In this document: piece after piece, positions 49,003-58,225 of the stretch
How positions within the stretch are numbered: the stretch's first letter is position 1
How the letters are laid out: each line of letters starts with the position of its first letter
NCBI RefSeq assembly: GCF_017874625.1
Contig: NZ_JAGIKZ010000004.1
Span: 124,001 to 188,000, forward strand
Source: Cytobacillus eiseniae
Lineage (GTDB): Bacteria > Bacillota > Bacilli > Bacillales > Cytobacillaceae
Length of the DNA stretch: 64,000 bases
Reading direction: 5' to 3'
Position numbers and translations under genes: made by a program
The notes under the pieces: generated by a model
Databases searched by the model: none
Told to the model about the DNA's origin: nothing
What the model saw: the letters and a program-made list of their open reading frames with translations, nothing else

Positions 49003-51019
49003 TTGTCTCACACCATTTCCGGATATTTACGCTGCTATCATAAAAATTCATACTGGATTTCCCCGGATTTTCCTGTGGCTTGTGAGCGATTAAGCGATTG
49101 ATCGGATTCTTTCCAGCTTGATTCACTAAGATCACCTTTTGCGGGAGGAATCGACTTATTCTAGCAATAGCTGCTATTTTTCCATTTGGATTGAATAATT
49201 CCACCTTATCGCCTTCCAAAATCCCCCTTTTTTCTGCTGCATATTCTGAAAGTTCAACAACTGCTTGCTCTGCCCCTTGATTAAGCCAAGGCATTGCTTC
49301 ATATTGTGAATGGATCTTCAGTAAAGATTGAGGGGTTAATAATTGGAATGGATAAGATTCTTCCACATCAGTCTTTTCCCTATTCATCGAATATGTGGAA
49401 GTGTCCGTATTCTCCTCTGAAAAAAGACGAAACTTGAATGCACTTGAAGATAAATTTTTTCCTTCTTCTCCCCGTAACCGTGGGCTTTCAAGTAAGTCAT
49501 CGATGCTCTCAATCGAATAAAGTTTCTTTACTGATGGAGTTAATTCTTCTCTAATCCAATCAATCGGTTCACGTTCGGAAGGGAAATTAGAGAAGCCTGG
49601 AAAACGCTCATTCAATTTTTCCATTAATTCCCTTGCGATTTGCAAATCACTTTTTGCCTCATAGTATGGAGAGATTGCCTTTTCATTTATGGATAGCCAG
49701 TGATGCCAGTAACTAACATTTACATCCATTTCTTCAAAATGACTTGCAGCTGGCAGGACAAGATCAGACATCTCCGCAGTTTTCGTCATAAATAAATCAA
49801 CAGTAACAATTAATTCAAGTTCCTTCATTAATGATTCCCATGCCTGAAAATCCTGATCTTGTGAAAGGGGGTTACGCAAAGCGATCCATAGGAACTTCAA
49901 TGGCGGCTCCACTAGTTTGCTAGCATTTTCTGCAAAATTATTAATATCAATTTCTCTCGAATGTTGAACGATTGGATGTACTGGTCCTTCATGGTTCAAA
50001 AGATTAACTGGAAAGTCATCAATCCCGCTATGTGAATAATAAACACATCTGTTCTCTTGCCCAGATTGACAACCCAACATAGCCAATGTGTTGATTGCAC
50101 TAATATTTTGCCCTCCATTTTCATTTCGTTGAATCCCAAAGCCAATCCAGGTCGCACAAGGTTTAGGCATTGAATATATGCTCAAAAGTTCACATAAAAC
50201 ATCAAGTGATATACCTGTTTCACGGCAAACTTCATGCAAATCGACTTGTTCAGTCACATATTGATGGAACTCTTCCCAATTCACTGTTTGATTACGGACA
50301 AATTCTTCATCATACATATTTGATTCAATAAGAAGCTTGGCGACTCCAAGCGCAAGCCATCTATCAGTTCCTGGGTTGATTTGTATAAAGATATCAGCTG
50401 TTGCCGCAGTTCTCGTAAAAATAGGATCAATGACAATTAGTTTTGCCCCCTTTTGTCGTGCTTGTAAAATAAACTTCATTTGATGGACATTCGTAACAGC
50501 TGGATTTGCTCCCCAAATAACGATTGCATTCATTTCCGCCATTTTTTCTGGCATCATACGGTTCATTTGACCAAAAGACTTTCTCATGGCTTGCTCCCCA
50601 GTTATTAAACATGGGTTTCCTACCGGTTTCGTATGTGGACCTATACTATTGAACATCCCTTCAACCGCATAATGAAGCAATCCAATATTACCGGAAAATT
50701 TATTATAGCCGGAAGCAAGATTGGAACCGTATCTTTCATTTAATTCTAAGATTTTGTCAGCGATACAATCATATGCCTCTTCCCATGTTATTCTTTTCCA
50801 GTTCCCCGAACCTCTTGGTGTCTGCCTAATTGGATGTTTCAATCGATAAGGATTATATACATATTGGGTATAGGCATACCCCTTTGCACACAAACGCCCT
50901 TGATTATAGCCATGCTTCGCATCACCAGAAACCTTCACTAGTTTCCCATCTTCAATATACGAAAGCATTCCACATGTTGAGAAGCAATTACGCGGACAAG
51001 CATGTCTGTAAATTTCCAT
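48995..51019 (-). CDS. Molybdopterin oxidoreductase, cytoplasmic type
   Basis: A 674-residue member of the DMSO reductase (Mo/W-bisMGD) family. The N-terminal [4Fe-4S] site is formed by C8, C12, C16 and C44 (HACPRNCFSTCGM ... GRLCAKGY). GNPCLITGEQA (C137) may supply a cysteine ligand to the metal; this is inference. Cofactor motifs IVIWGANPAVTN and VIDPIFTRTAATADIFIQIN are present. No Tat signal, so it should act in the cytoplasm. Closest in architecture to the YoaE-like group; the substrate is unknown. Probably transcribed from the regulator gene through to the ferredoxin. Confidence 0.88.
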   Translation of the reverse strand: MEIYRHACPRNCFSTCGMLSYIEDGKLVKVSGDAKHGYNQGRLCAKGYAYTQYVYNPYRLKHPIRQTPRGSGNWKRITWEEAYDCIADKILELNERYGSNLASGYNKFSGNIGLLHYAVEGMFNSIGPHTKPVGNPCLITGEQAMRKSFGQMNRMMPEKMAEMNAIVIWGANPAVTNVHQMKFILQARQKGAKLIVIDPIFTRTAATADIFIQINPGTDRWLALGVAKLLIESNMYDEEFVRNQTVNWEEFHQYVTEQVDLHEVCRETGISLDVLCELLSIYSMPKPCATWIGFGIQRNENGGQNISAINTLAMLGCQSGQENRCVYYSHSGIDDFPVNLLNHEGPVHPIVQHSREIDINNFAENASKLVEPPLKFLWIALRNPLSQDQDFQAWESLMKELELIVTVDLFMTKTAEMSDLVLPAASHFEEMDVNVSYWHHWLSINEKAISPYYEAKSDLQIARELMEKLNERFPGFSNFPSEREPIDWIREELTPSVKKLYSIESIDDLLESPRLRGEEGKNLSSSAFKFRLFSEENTDTSTYSMNREKTDVEESYPFQLLTPQSLLKIHSQYEAMPWLNQGAEQAVVELSEYAAEKRGILEGDKVELFNPNGKIAAIARISRFLPQKVILVNQAGKNPINRLIAHKPQENPGKSSMNFYDSSVNIRKWCETNG

Positions 51020-51049
51020 CAGCTTTTAACACCTGCACTTTTTCTAAGG

Positions 51050-52282
51050 TTAAATTTTTCTTAGTTGTTTGATCTTAAAGGCAGCAGTAATATTTAATCT
51101 AACGTTCATATCATCTAGCTTCTTATCTAAAATTTCTTCGACCTTCTTAAAGCGATACCGTAATGTATTCCTATGAAGAAACAATGCATCAGCCGTCTTT
51201 GTTATATCATATTGATTAGCCGCATAAAATTCGAGCGTATGCATGAGCTCTCCTCCATGCACTTGATCATGTTTCTCCAATTTCCCTAATGTGTGATCAT
51301 AATATTCTTTCACATCCTGTAAATCATGTTTGTATAAAATTCGCTCAAGTCCCAATCCATTAAAAAAGGGTGTATGAATATTCAAGAGTAAGCCAACCTC
51401 GTAGGCAACCTTTGCCTCTTGGTAGCTTTTATATAGCTCTTCTGGATTTGAACTTTCCCGCCCAATTCCTGTGGCCATTCGATTATTCCTATCCATTATC
51501 TCAGCCTGTATCTTTACCCGCTGAATAAACTCTTTAATGACAGACTCGTTTGTCTCCATTTCCTCACCAAGCAGCTGATAAATAACAACAATTTCTCCAC
51601 GCTTTTTCATTGCGATCGGTTTTAGATTGCTTTCAATCAATACTCTTTCAATTAAGTAAAACAGGGAATCGATATGTTTCTGATCCTCTGAATAATAATC
51701 AAAATCTATTAATGAAAAAACAATAATTGTATGTGACTGGGTGAAATCCCATCCCCATATATTCCCGTAGGAAATAATTTCATTTTTTTGCTTCATATTT
51801 CCGTAAAGTAAATCATAGATAAAGGCTTCTTTAAACTGCTGCCGCTCCTGTTTCAATTCCAGCCTTTTTCGCAATTCGAGTGTACATAATGAAGATGCAT
51901 AGGCAATAATCGAATAAATTCGTGCAATTTTCTCTGCAGCATCCTCACCTATCTGTATAAATAAATAGCCCCTTAATCGCCCATCCAATAGAATGGCCGA
52001 ACAAATCCCGTTTATAGGAACACCATTAGATGTGAATTGACAATTGACAACTAGTGGTTTCTCCCCAATTATTTCTTCTTGTTGATTGTCTATATAATTT
52101 ATTTCCACATTATTCACAAGTTGTGCAGCAGCCAAATGATTAAATAATGGATCCGTTATGATTACAGGCAACGATAAAATACTCGCTAACTCTGCACAAA
52201 TCCCCTTCAATCCTTTTTCTGAAGCGACAAGCAAATCATGTAAATAATCCGGGACAAAAAAAGTACTTTCCACTAAATCCAT
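51050..52282 (-). CDS. PucR/CdaR-type transcriptional regulator
   Basis: A 410-residue regulator with the PucR layout: an N-terminal sensor-like part, a GGDEF-like middle domain and a C-terminal PucR helix-turn-helix (FYAANQYDITKTADALFLHR then NTLRYRFKKVEEIL). It stands at the divergent point of the two molybdoenzyme arms and 30 bp before the cytoplasmic oxidoreductase gene. Such regulators usually sense a substrate of the adjacent pathway; the ligand here is unknown. The ATG at 52282 is preferred; a longer in-frame reading to 52354 has a weaker case. Confidence 0.85.
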   Translation of the reverse strand: MDLVESTFFVPDYLHDLLVASEKGLKGICAELASILSLPVIITDPLFNHLAAAQLVNNVEINYIDNQQEEIIGEKPLVVNCQFTSNGVPINGICSAILLDGRLRGYLFIQIGEDAAEKIARIYSIIAYASSLCTLELRKRLELKQERQQFKEAFIYDLLYGNMKQKNEIISYGNIWGWDFTQSHTIIVFSLIDFDYYSEDQKHIDSLFYLIERVLIESNLKPIAMKKRGEIVVIYQLLGEEMETNESVIKEFIQRVKIQAEIMDRNNRMATGIGRESSNPEELYKSYQEAKVAYEVGLLLNIHTPFFNGLGLERILYKHDLQDVKEYYDHTLGKLEKHDQVHGGELMHTLEFYAANQYDITKTADALFLHRNTLRYRFKKVEEILDKKLDDMNVRLNITAAFKIKQLRKI

Positions 52283-52465
52283 TCCTTTCTGTTCTTTCCT
52301 TGGTCGCTCACCCCCATCATATATGAAGGTGCCACCATGAACAATGGATGTCACAGGAACGTAAAAAACTCATTGTTCAACCGTACAAAAATAGACGGGT
52401 ATCTTTGTGCATCGGTTATATATCTTATGAATGGGCGATTTTCTATAATTAAAGCAAGGATGAAA

Positions 52466-52481
52466 TGTGATTGTTTTCACA
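52466..52481. promoter_or_regulatory. Fnr/Crp-type binding site
   Basis: TGTGA-TTGTTT-TCACA is a perfect match to the TGTGA-N6-TCACA palindrome bound by Bacillus Fnr. It lies between the divergent pucR and torD genes. A possible minus-strand -10 (TATAGA, 52442-52447) would put it near -39 for the regulator arm; for the torD arm a TATTAA at 52518-52523 would put it near -56. Confidence 0.75.
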
Positions 52482-52566
52482 AAAGAGATGTTAAGAAAAT
52501 GACAAAGAAGGCATTTGTATTAAAAAGCAAAAAAGTGGAAACGAAGTGCTTTTAGGAGGGATAACA

Positions 52567-53265
52567 ATGGAAGAAAGAATCACTCTATCAGAGTTAAATA
52601 ATATTTTTCATGCAAGACGTTTTGCTTACGATATTTTACGAAGGTTTTTCGTTGAGGAACCATCTAAGGAATATTTGAAACCATTCATTCAGAAAAACAT
52701 GATCGATTTATTTCCATTTAAAAAGGATTCAGAGGAAATCCAAGAAGGAGTGAATAAGATAAAGTCCTACTTGTCCACTCATGATGTTCTGACAATTGAA
52801 CACCATTATGATGACTTGCATTGGGATTATACTAAATTATTTGTCGGTCCTTTTGAATTGACAACGCCTCCTTGGGAATCCTCTTATGTGAGAAAGGATC
52901 GACTTTTATTTCAAGGAACAACAATGAATGTTCGAGGCTACTATGATAAATACGGCATTATTGTCAGTGATTTTAATATTGAAGCGGATGATCATATCGG
53001 GCTTGAGCTTGATTTTATTTATCACCTTAATGAAATTTGTATAAAAATGGCGGAACAAAATGAAAGCAGAGGCTTACGACAATTACTTCGGGATCAACAA
53101 AGATTTATTGATGACCATTTACTTAAATTCGCACCTGAATTCAGTCGATTAGTCATGGAAGAAGCAAATACATCATTTTACAGTGGACTAGCACAAATAT
53201 TGCATCATTATTTATTGATAGATTCAGAGGTTCTTCAAGAACTTATGACTATAGATACTTTATAA
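52567..53265 (+). CDS. TorD/DmsD-family molybdoenzyme chaperone
   Basis: A 232-residue all-helical chaperone. The family signature is clear in DYTKLFVGPFELTTPPWESS and YVRKDRLLFQGTTMNVRGYY, followed by DDHIGLELDFIYHL. These proteins hold the apo-molybdoenzyme and its Tat signal until the cofactor is inserted. ATG at 52567 follows TAGGAGGG. It is the first gene of the plus arm, 15 bp before dmsA, its evident client. Confidence 0.93.
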   Translation: MEERITLSELNNIFHARRFAYDILRRFFVEEPSKEYLKPFIQKNMIDLFPFKKDSEEIQEGVNKIKSYLSTHDVLTIEHHYDDLHWDYTKLFVGPFELTTPPWESSYVRKDRLLFQGTTMNVRGYYDKYGIIVSDFNIEADDHIGLELDFIYHLNEICIKMAEQNESRGLRQLLRDQQRFIDDHLLKFAPEFSRLVMEEANTSFYSGLAQILHHYLLIDSEVLQELMTIDTL

Positions 53266-53280
53266 GAGGGGGCAAGTATA

Positions 53281-55857
53281 ATGCTTGATATCGTAAGTAA
53301 AATCAATGACTTTAAAATGTCTAGAAGAGCATTTATTGGTTGGTCTTCTGCAATTGCAGTAACAACAGCGATCCCAGTTAGCCGTGGGTTAGTTGCAAAA
53401 GCGGAAAATAATATCGGGATAGCAGAAACAGATGGAGAAGGCATCTGGAAAACAGCTGCATGCTGGCATAACTGTGGAGGCCGCTGTGTAAATAAGGTGC
53501 TTATTAAAGACGGGGTTGTGATTCGGCAAAAAACAGATGATACACATGAAGATAGTCCAGACTTCCCTCAACAGCGCGGCTGTTTAAGGGGTCGTTCCCA
53601 ACGTCATCAAGTATTTAATGCAGATCGATTAAAATATCCGATGAAACGAAAGAATTGGGCGCCTGGTGGAGGAAAGAAGGAACTTCGCGGGAAAGATCAG
53701 TGGGTTCGACTTTCTTGGGATGAAGCACTTGATATTGTCGCATCTGAAACAAAAAGAATTACAGGAAAGTATGGCAATGAGGCCATCATGGTAACTGGCG
53801 GGGATGCAAATATAAGAAATGCGATGTCAGCAATTGGTGGATTTAGTGCTTGTTATGGCAGCTCTTCATGGGGAGCATGGCGGTGGATATGGGAAAACAT
53901 GGGGGTCGGAGAAGGTCTGATTGTTAATGGAATCAACGATCGAATTGATTTAAGAAATTCCCAATTAATCGTTCTATGGGGTGCTAATCCAGCTTGGAGC
54001 TCTATGGGTAGTGTCACCTACAACTTTTTACAAGCAAAAAAGGCTGGTGCTCGATTCATCACAATTGACCCGCTTTATACTGACTCTGCCAATGTATTTG
54101 ATGCAGATTGGGTTCCTGTTAGACCAGGAACAGACGATGCTCTAGCCTTCGGTATCATGTATACATTGCTTGACGAAGACAATCCTACTACAAATCCTTT
54201 GGTCAAGTGGGATTTCTTAGATAAATACACAATCGGATTTGATGAAGATCATATGCCAGAAGGAGCAGATCCAAAGGATAATTTTAAGGACTATCTATTA
54301 GGTACTTATGATGGTCAACCCAAAACACCCGAATGGGCAGCAGAAATCTGTGGAGTAGAGCCAAGTAAAATTCGTGAACTTGCTCGTGAAATCGGCGGTA
54401 CAGAACGAGTGGCTTTATTAACAGCCTGGGCACCTGCTCGGATTGCTAATGGAGAAGGCTGGGTTCAAGCCTTTTCAACGCTCGGAATGATGACTGGTCA
54501 AATGGGTGGCTCAGGAAAGATGACTGGAGTTAGCTGCTGGGAATATGCAGGAAATATGGGGCCATTCCTCTTAACTGCTGGCGGAAAAGGCCTGCCTGCT
54601 ATAACGAACCCTATCGATAATCAAATTAATGAAAATGAAATGTGGGATGCCGTATTAGATGGGAAATTCCTACAAAGATATGAAAAAGAAAGAAACGTAA
54701 ATATCCAATTTATTTACCATAACTATGAGAATCATCTACAAACTCGAAGCAATATTGCCAAAGGGATTAAAGCGCATCACGAAGTTGAATTTGTTGTCAC
54801 AAATGCCTATGCCTTAACAACAAATGCTAAGTATTCCGATATTGTGCTACCTGTTGCTACCCAATGGGAAACTGCTGGAGCAGTGAAAGGCGGAAACCGT
54901 GAAATCCTCATCAATTGGTCAAAAATTATTGAACCATTGTATGAATCAAAAACAGACCAAGAGATTGCAGAAGCACTTTTACAGAAGTTAGGAAAAGATC
55001 CGAAAGAAGTATTCCCAATTACTGCGGAGCAGCAATACTTTAATCAACTTTCAGGCAGTATGGTGATGAAAGAAAACGGAGTTGACTATGAACCACTGTG
55101 TACCATTACTTCCCAAGATATAAAGGAGTGGGGTGTTGAAGGAACACCACAAAAAGGACGCATTCCACTTAAAGAGTTTGTTGATACAGGCATCTACCAA
55201 GTGCCAAGGAAGCCAGGCGATAACTTCGGCTTTATCGCATATAAGGATTTTATTGACGATCCCGAAGCAAATCCAGTATCAAGCGAAAGTGGAAAGTTCG
55301 AAATCTATTGTAAGGCAATCAATGAATTATCTAAAACGGCCTATTCAGAAATAGCCCCTATTCCAAAATATGAAGTAAAAGTACATGGATATGAAGCGAC
55401 TTTTGAAGATTGGGAAGCAAAGAAAAAAGGAAAGTATCCGTACCAAATGATTAATCCGCATTACTTAAGACGCTCTCATAGTACGTTAGATAATGTGCCA
55501 CAACTGCGTGAAGCATGGCCAAACCCTGTTTATATTAGCAGAAAAGATGCGGATGAAAAAGGAGTAAAAGACGGAGAAACTGTACTTTTATCAAATGAAT
55601 ACGCGAAATCATTACGTCCTGCCGCAGTAGTCGAAACGATTATGCCAGGTGTCATTGGACTTCCACACGGTGCATGGGTAGATTTTGATGAAAAGACTGG
55701 AATTGACCGAGGTGGAGCAGATAATTTATTCGTCCCTCATATTCCAAAAGGATTAGGCTCATCTGGTTTCAATACAGCACGTGTCAATTTTGAAAAATGG
55801 GAAGGCGAACCACTTGAAGAAGATGTGAAATGGGAGCAACGGATCATCAAATTTTAA
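53281..55857 (+). CDS. dmsA: DMSO reductase-like molybdoenzyme, catalytic subunit (Tat-exported)
   Basis: An 858-residue Mo-bisMGD enzyme. A Tat signal (SRRAFIG at 14-20, hydrophobic stretch to about 40) sends the folded enzyme across the membrane. The [4Fe-4S] site is C61, C65, C69 and C101 (CWHNCGGRC ... RGCLRG). GGFSACYGSSSWGAW (about 187-200) holds serines at the place of the DmsA metal ligand. Cofactor motifs LIVLWGANPAWSS and FITIDPLYTDSANVFDADWV. With DmsB and DmsC it should reduce DMSO, TMAO or a related acceptor; the true substrate cannot be read from sequence. Confidence 0.9.
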   Translation: MLDIVSKINDFKMSRRAFIGWSSAIAVTTAIPVSRGLVAKAENNIGIAETDGEGIWKTAACWHNCGGRCVNKVLIKDGVVIRQKTDDTHEDSPDFPQQRGCLRGRSQRHQVFNADRLKYPMKRKNWAPGGGKKELRGKDQWVRLSWDEALDIVASETKRITGKYGNEAIMVTGGDANIRNAMSAIGGFSACYGSSSWGAWRWIWENMGVGEGLIVNGINDRIDLRNSQLIVLWGANPAWSSMGSVTYNFLQAKKAGARFITIDPLYTDSANVFDADWVPVRPGTDDALAFGIMYTLLDEDNPTTNPLVKWDFLDKYTIGFDEDHMPEGADPKDNFKDYLLGTYDGQPKTPEWAAEICGVEPSKIRELAREIGGTERVALLTAWAPARIANGEGWVQAFSTLGMMTGQMGGSGKMTGVSCWEYAGNMGPFLLTAGGKGLPAITNPIDNQINENEMWDAVLDGKFLQRYEKERNVNIQFIYHNYENHLQTRSNIAKGIKAHHEVEFVVTNAYALTTNAKYSDIVLPVATQWETAGAVKGGNREILINWSKIIEPLYESKTDQEIAEALLQKLGKDPKEVFPITAEQQYFNQLSGSMVMKENGVDYEPLCTITSQDIKEWGVEGTPQKGRIPLKEFVDTGIYQVPRKPGDNFGFIAYKDFIDDPEANPVSSESGKFEIYCKAINELSKTAYSEIAPIPKYEVKVHGYEATFEDWEAKKKGKYPYQMINPHYLRRSHSTLDNVPQLREAWPNPVYISRKDADEKGVKDGETVLLSNEYAKSLRPAAVVETIMPGVIGLPHGAWVDFDEKTGIDRGGADNLFVPHIPKGLGSSGFNTARVNFEKWEGEPLEEDVKWEQRIIKF

Positions 55858-55877
55858 TTTTAAGGAGGTCATAAATA

Positions 55878-56411
55878 ATGGCGCAAATGGGCTTTTATAT
55901 AAATGTAGCTGAATGTGTGGGCTGCAAAACATGTACGGTAGCCTGTAAAGATAAAAATGATTTAGAAGTTGGCAGAAACTTCCGGAGAGTATATGACTTT
56001 CAAGAAGGGAGCTATCCTAAACCATCAATCTATCATGTTTCACTTTCTTGTAATCATTGTGATGAACCTGGGTGCATGCAAGGATGCCCAACTGGAGCAA
56101 TGTTTAAGCGTGATGAAGATGGGGTTGTCTTAGTCGACCATGATAAATGTGTAGGATGTCGCTACTGTGAGTGGAATTGTCCTTACGGGGCTCCGCAATA
56201 TTCTGAAGAGCTTGGAAAAATGACGAAATGTGATACTTGTATTGATTTACGTGAAAAAGGCGAAGACCCTGTATGCGTTAGTTCTTGTATTATGCGTGCA
56301 ATTGAATTTGGTCCAATTGATGAGCTGCGTGCAAAATACGGAACGGTCAACGAAATCAAAGGAATGCCAAGTGCATCGATTACGAAGCCAAATATTGTTA
56401 TTCATTCGTAG
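55878..56411 (+). CDS. dmsB: DMSO reductase-like iron-sulfur subunit
   Basis: A 177-residue polyferredoxin with 16 cysteines: CVGCKTCTVACKDKND, CNHCDEPGCMQGCPTGAM, CVGCRYCEWNCPYGAP, and CDTCIDLREKGEDPVCVSSC. It has no signal peptide, so it is exported by riding with DmsA. It lies 20 bp after dmsA with SD AAGGAGG. Confidence 0.95.
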   Translation: MAQMGFYINVAECVGCKTCTVACKDKNDLEVGRNFRRVYDFQEGSYPKPSIYHVSLSCNHCDEPGCMQGCPTGAMFKRDEDGVVLVDHDKCVGCRYCEWNCPYGAPQYSEELGKMTKCDTCIDLREKGEDPVCVSSCIMRAIEFGPIDELRAKYGTVNEIKGMPSASITKPNIVIHS

Positions 56412-56491
56412 ATATCAACATATTGCTTTTTACGGGGGCTTGCCCCCTTTTGCTCGAATATAGTCATTCAATAAATGAGGAGGGAAATCCC

Positions 56492-57340
56492 ATGCATGAG
56501 TGGGCATTATTAATCTTTACAATTTGTGTACAAACAGCAATCGGCGGCATGTTTATGTTATGGCTGTTTCAGCGTGAAATCGATAAAAATCAGAAGGAGG
56601 ATTCCTTTCCTATTTTGAAACTTCCGCTAATCATTATTGCCGCATTATCACTAGTCGGCCTAGTTGCATCTTTTGCACATTTGGGAACACCAAGCAACGC
56701 CTTGAATACAATCAGAAACATTGGCTCATCTTGGATGAGCCGTGAAATTCTTGTAACGGGTGCATTCATCGGTGCCGCTTGCATAACAGCTGGACTTACG
56801 ATTGTTCAAAAAAAGATCAATCCACTGCTGATGATCGCAACAGTCATCATCGGACTTGTTGATATTTTCTGCATGGCAATGATTTATTCTAATTCATTAA
56901 TTAGTGGATGGAATTCGATTAACACCTTCACCTCGTTTTACGGAACAGCTTTTGTTTTGGGAGCAGTTCTTGTCGCTAGCTTTACTGTCCCTGTATTACG
57001 CACTAAAAATATGGACGACACAGCCAAAAAAATCGTTCGATTATCGTTTTATTCAGCTTTATTCGGGATTGCCATTCAGCTAATAGGTGTTGCTTTATTC
57101 CCTGCTTCACTTACAGATGTCAATATGATTGCAGCCACTGCAGCACAATCCTCACTTGAAGCCTATCAGGGAACGATTGCTTTAAGATGGGGGATTGAAA
57201 TTCTCGGATTGATTTTATTAGGCTATATGGCCCTCTCACCTGCGAAGAAAACTTCAATCACTATGGCGTTTGCAGCATTAATTGTCATTGGCTTCGCTGA
57301 AGGATTAAGTAGGTATGTATTTTATGTACTAGGTTCATAG
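56492..57340 (+). CDS. dmsC: DMSO reductase-like membrane anchor subunit
   Basis: A 282-residue, eight-helix quinol-oxidising anchor. The DmsC hallmark at the N-terminus, MHEWALLIFTICVQTAIGGM, and AHLGTPSNALNTIRNIGSSW followed by MSREI match E. coli DmsC closely in pattern. It feeds electrons from menaquinol to DmsB. ATG at 56492 follows GAGGAGGGAA. A decayed copy of its last about 50 codons exists at 59600-59756. Confidence 0.92.
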   Translation: MHEWALLIFTICVQTAIGGMFMLWLFQREIDKNQKEDSFPILKLPLIIIAALSLVGLVASFAHLGTPSNALNTIRNIGSSWMSREILVTGAFIGAACITAGLTIVQKKINPLLMIATVIIGLVDIFCMAMIYSNSLISGWNSINTFTSFYGTAFVLGAVLVASFTVPVLRTKNMDDTAKKIVRLSFYSALFGIAIQLIGVALFPASLTDVNMIAATAAQSSLEAYQGTIALRWGIEILGLILLGYMALSPAKKTSITMAFAALIVIGFAEGLSRYVFYVLGS

Positions 57341-57392
57341 GCTATAAACAAGGTAATTTCAAATATAAATGATTTGAATTGGAGTGAGACGT

Positions 57393-57602
57393 ATGCTATC
57401 GAATATCGGAATCCCAGGGCTAATCATTGTTCTTGTACTTGCCCTTATTATCTTCGGTCCTAAAAAACTGCCAGAAATCGGACGTGCGATGGGACAATCC
57501 TTAAAAGAATTTAAGAGCTCTACGAAAGGATTAATGGACGATATAAATGATATTGACGAAGTTGATGTAAAAAAAGAGCACAAAGAAATAAAAGAGCTTT
57601 AG
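57393..57602 (+). CDS. tatA: Twin-arginine translocase protein TatA (copy 1)
   Basis: A 69-residue TatA: one N-terminal membrane helix ([20 protein letters not shown]), a hinge and an amphipathic helix ([20 protein letters not shown]), then a charged tail. It should form the pore for the Tat substrate DmsA; no tatC lies in the window. The ATG at 57393 with GGAG upstream is preferred to a GTG at 57384. Nearly identical to the copy at 60738 over the first 50 residues. Confidence 0.93.
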   Translation: MLSNIGIPGLIIVLVLALIIFGPKKLPEIGRAMGQSLKEFKSSTKGLMDDINDIDEVDVKKEHKEIKEL

Positions 57603-57613
57603 AAAAAGGAAAC

Positions 57614-57643
57614 GGGAATGCTTATACGGCATCCCCATTTTCT
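57614..57643 (+). terminator. Terminator of tatA copy 1
   Basis: GGGAATGC / GCATCCCC (one mismatch) followed by ATTTTCTTT. It is homologous to the terminator after tatA copy 2 (60946-60974). Confidence 0.7.
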
Positions 57644-57651
57644 TTATCCAG

Positions 57652-58025
57652 ATAATAAAGCTTCTATTTTTTCCTTCACTGCATTTAATACTTTATCATG
57701 CATCTTTACATCTCTTCATCCATTAATGTTTATTCAGAAGGCTGTTCTCGCAAACATTGTTGCTATTCTACATCTAATTAGTAAGGGCTGATTTCCGCTC
57801 CAGATTGCTCCAAACAACCGACCTACTTAGTAAATCATTCATTCTATCAATTGATTTAAAAACAACAAGATTTTAGAAAAGAGCCATTCAGAAAAAGTAT
57901 TTTAATGTGCAGACAATTGTTTTTTCCCTAAGTCCATATGTTCTCCTTCATAATATTTAAACATATGGACTACTTTTAATAGGATTCCACCGGCTTCTTT
58001 AATTATGCTTTCTATCCACCTGTAA
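57652..58025 (-). pseudogene. Decayed duplicate of the pheT 3' end, split by a MITE
   Basis: TTTTCCTTCACTGCATTTAA, then TACTTTATCATGCATCTTTA, match the pheT 3' end at about 60998-61045. After the inserted element at 57740-57885 the match resumes with CTCCTTCATAATATTTAAAC and CCGGCTTCTTTAATTATGCT, equal to pheT near 61125-61195. Removing the insert and one 8-bp duplication restores a continuous alignment. No frame is open. 58026-58163 shows nothing else I can name. Confidence 0.88.
57740..57885. mobile_element. MITE-like element (146 bp) with exact 8-bp target duplication
   Basis: Ends GGCTGTTCTCGCAAACATTG and (inward) GGCTCTTTTCTAAAATCTTG; inner parts match the 296-bp element at 47020 in opposite orientation, with about half deleted. 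ATTCAGAA stands directly on both sides (57732-57739 and 57886-57893). Confidence 0.9.
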
Positions 58026-58163
58026 TCAGTAAGCCCATTCTGAGTTCAATTGAGGAAAGTTATCAATTATCATATTTTCGTAATTTAGTTATTAACAATC
58101 TGTGAATTAGCTTATTAGGAACAAGATCACTGAAAATCGAATGCTATACTAAAATCATAAGAT

Positions 58164-58179
58164 TGTTATGTTCTTCACA
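58164..58179. promoter_or_regulatory. Near-match Fnr/Crp-type site before the radical SAM gene
   Basis: TGTTA-TGTTCT-TCACA differs by one base from the Fnr palindrome and lies 47 bp before the radical SAM start. A TATACT lies 13 bp upstream (58145-58150). Weak evidence by itself. Confidence 0.4.
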
Positions 58180-58225
58180 ATATCAAATAGAGATATACAG
58201 CAATTACTTAAAGAGGTGAATAGAA

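Noticed and set aside
57652-58025. Second functional pheT or a hidden gene after tatA copy 1
   Set aside because: Covers only the 3' end, with stops and indels in all frames and a MITE in the middle; it is a remnant.
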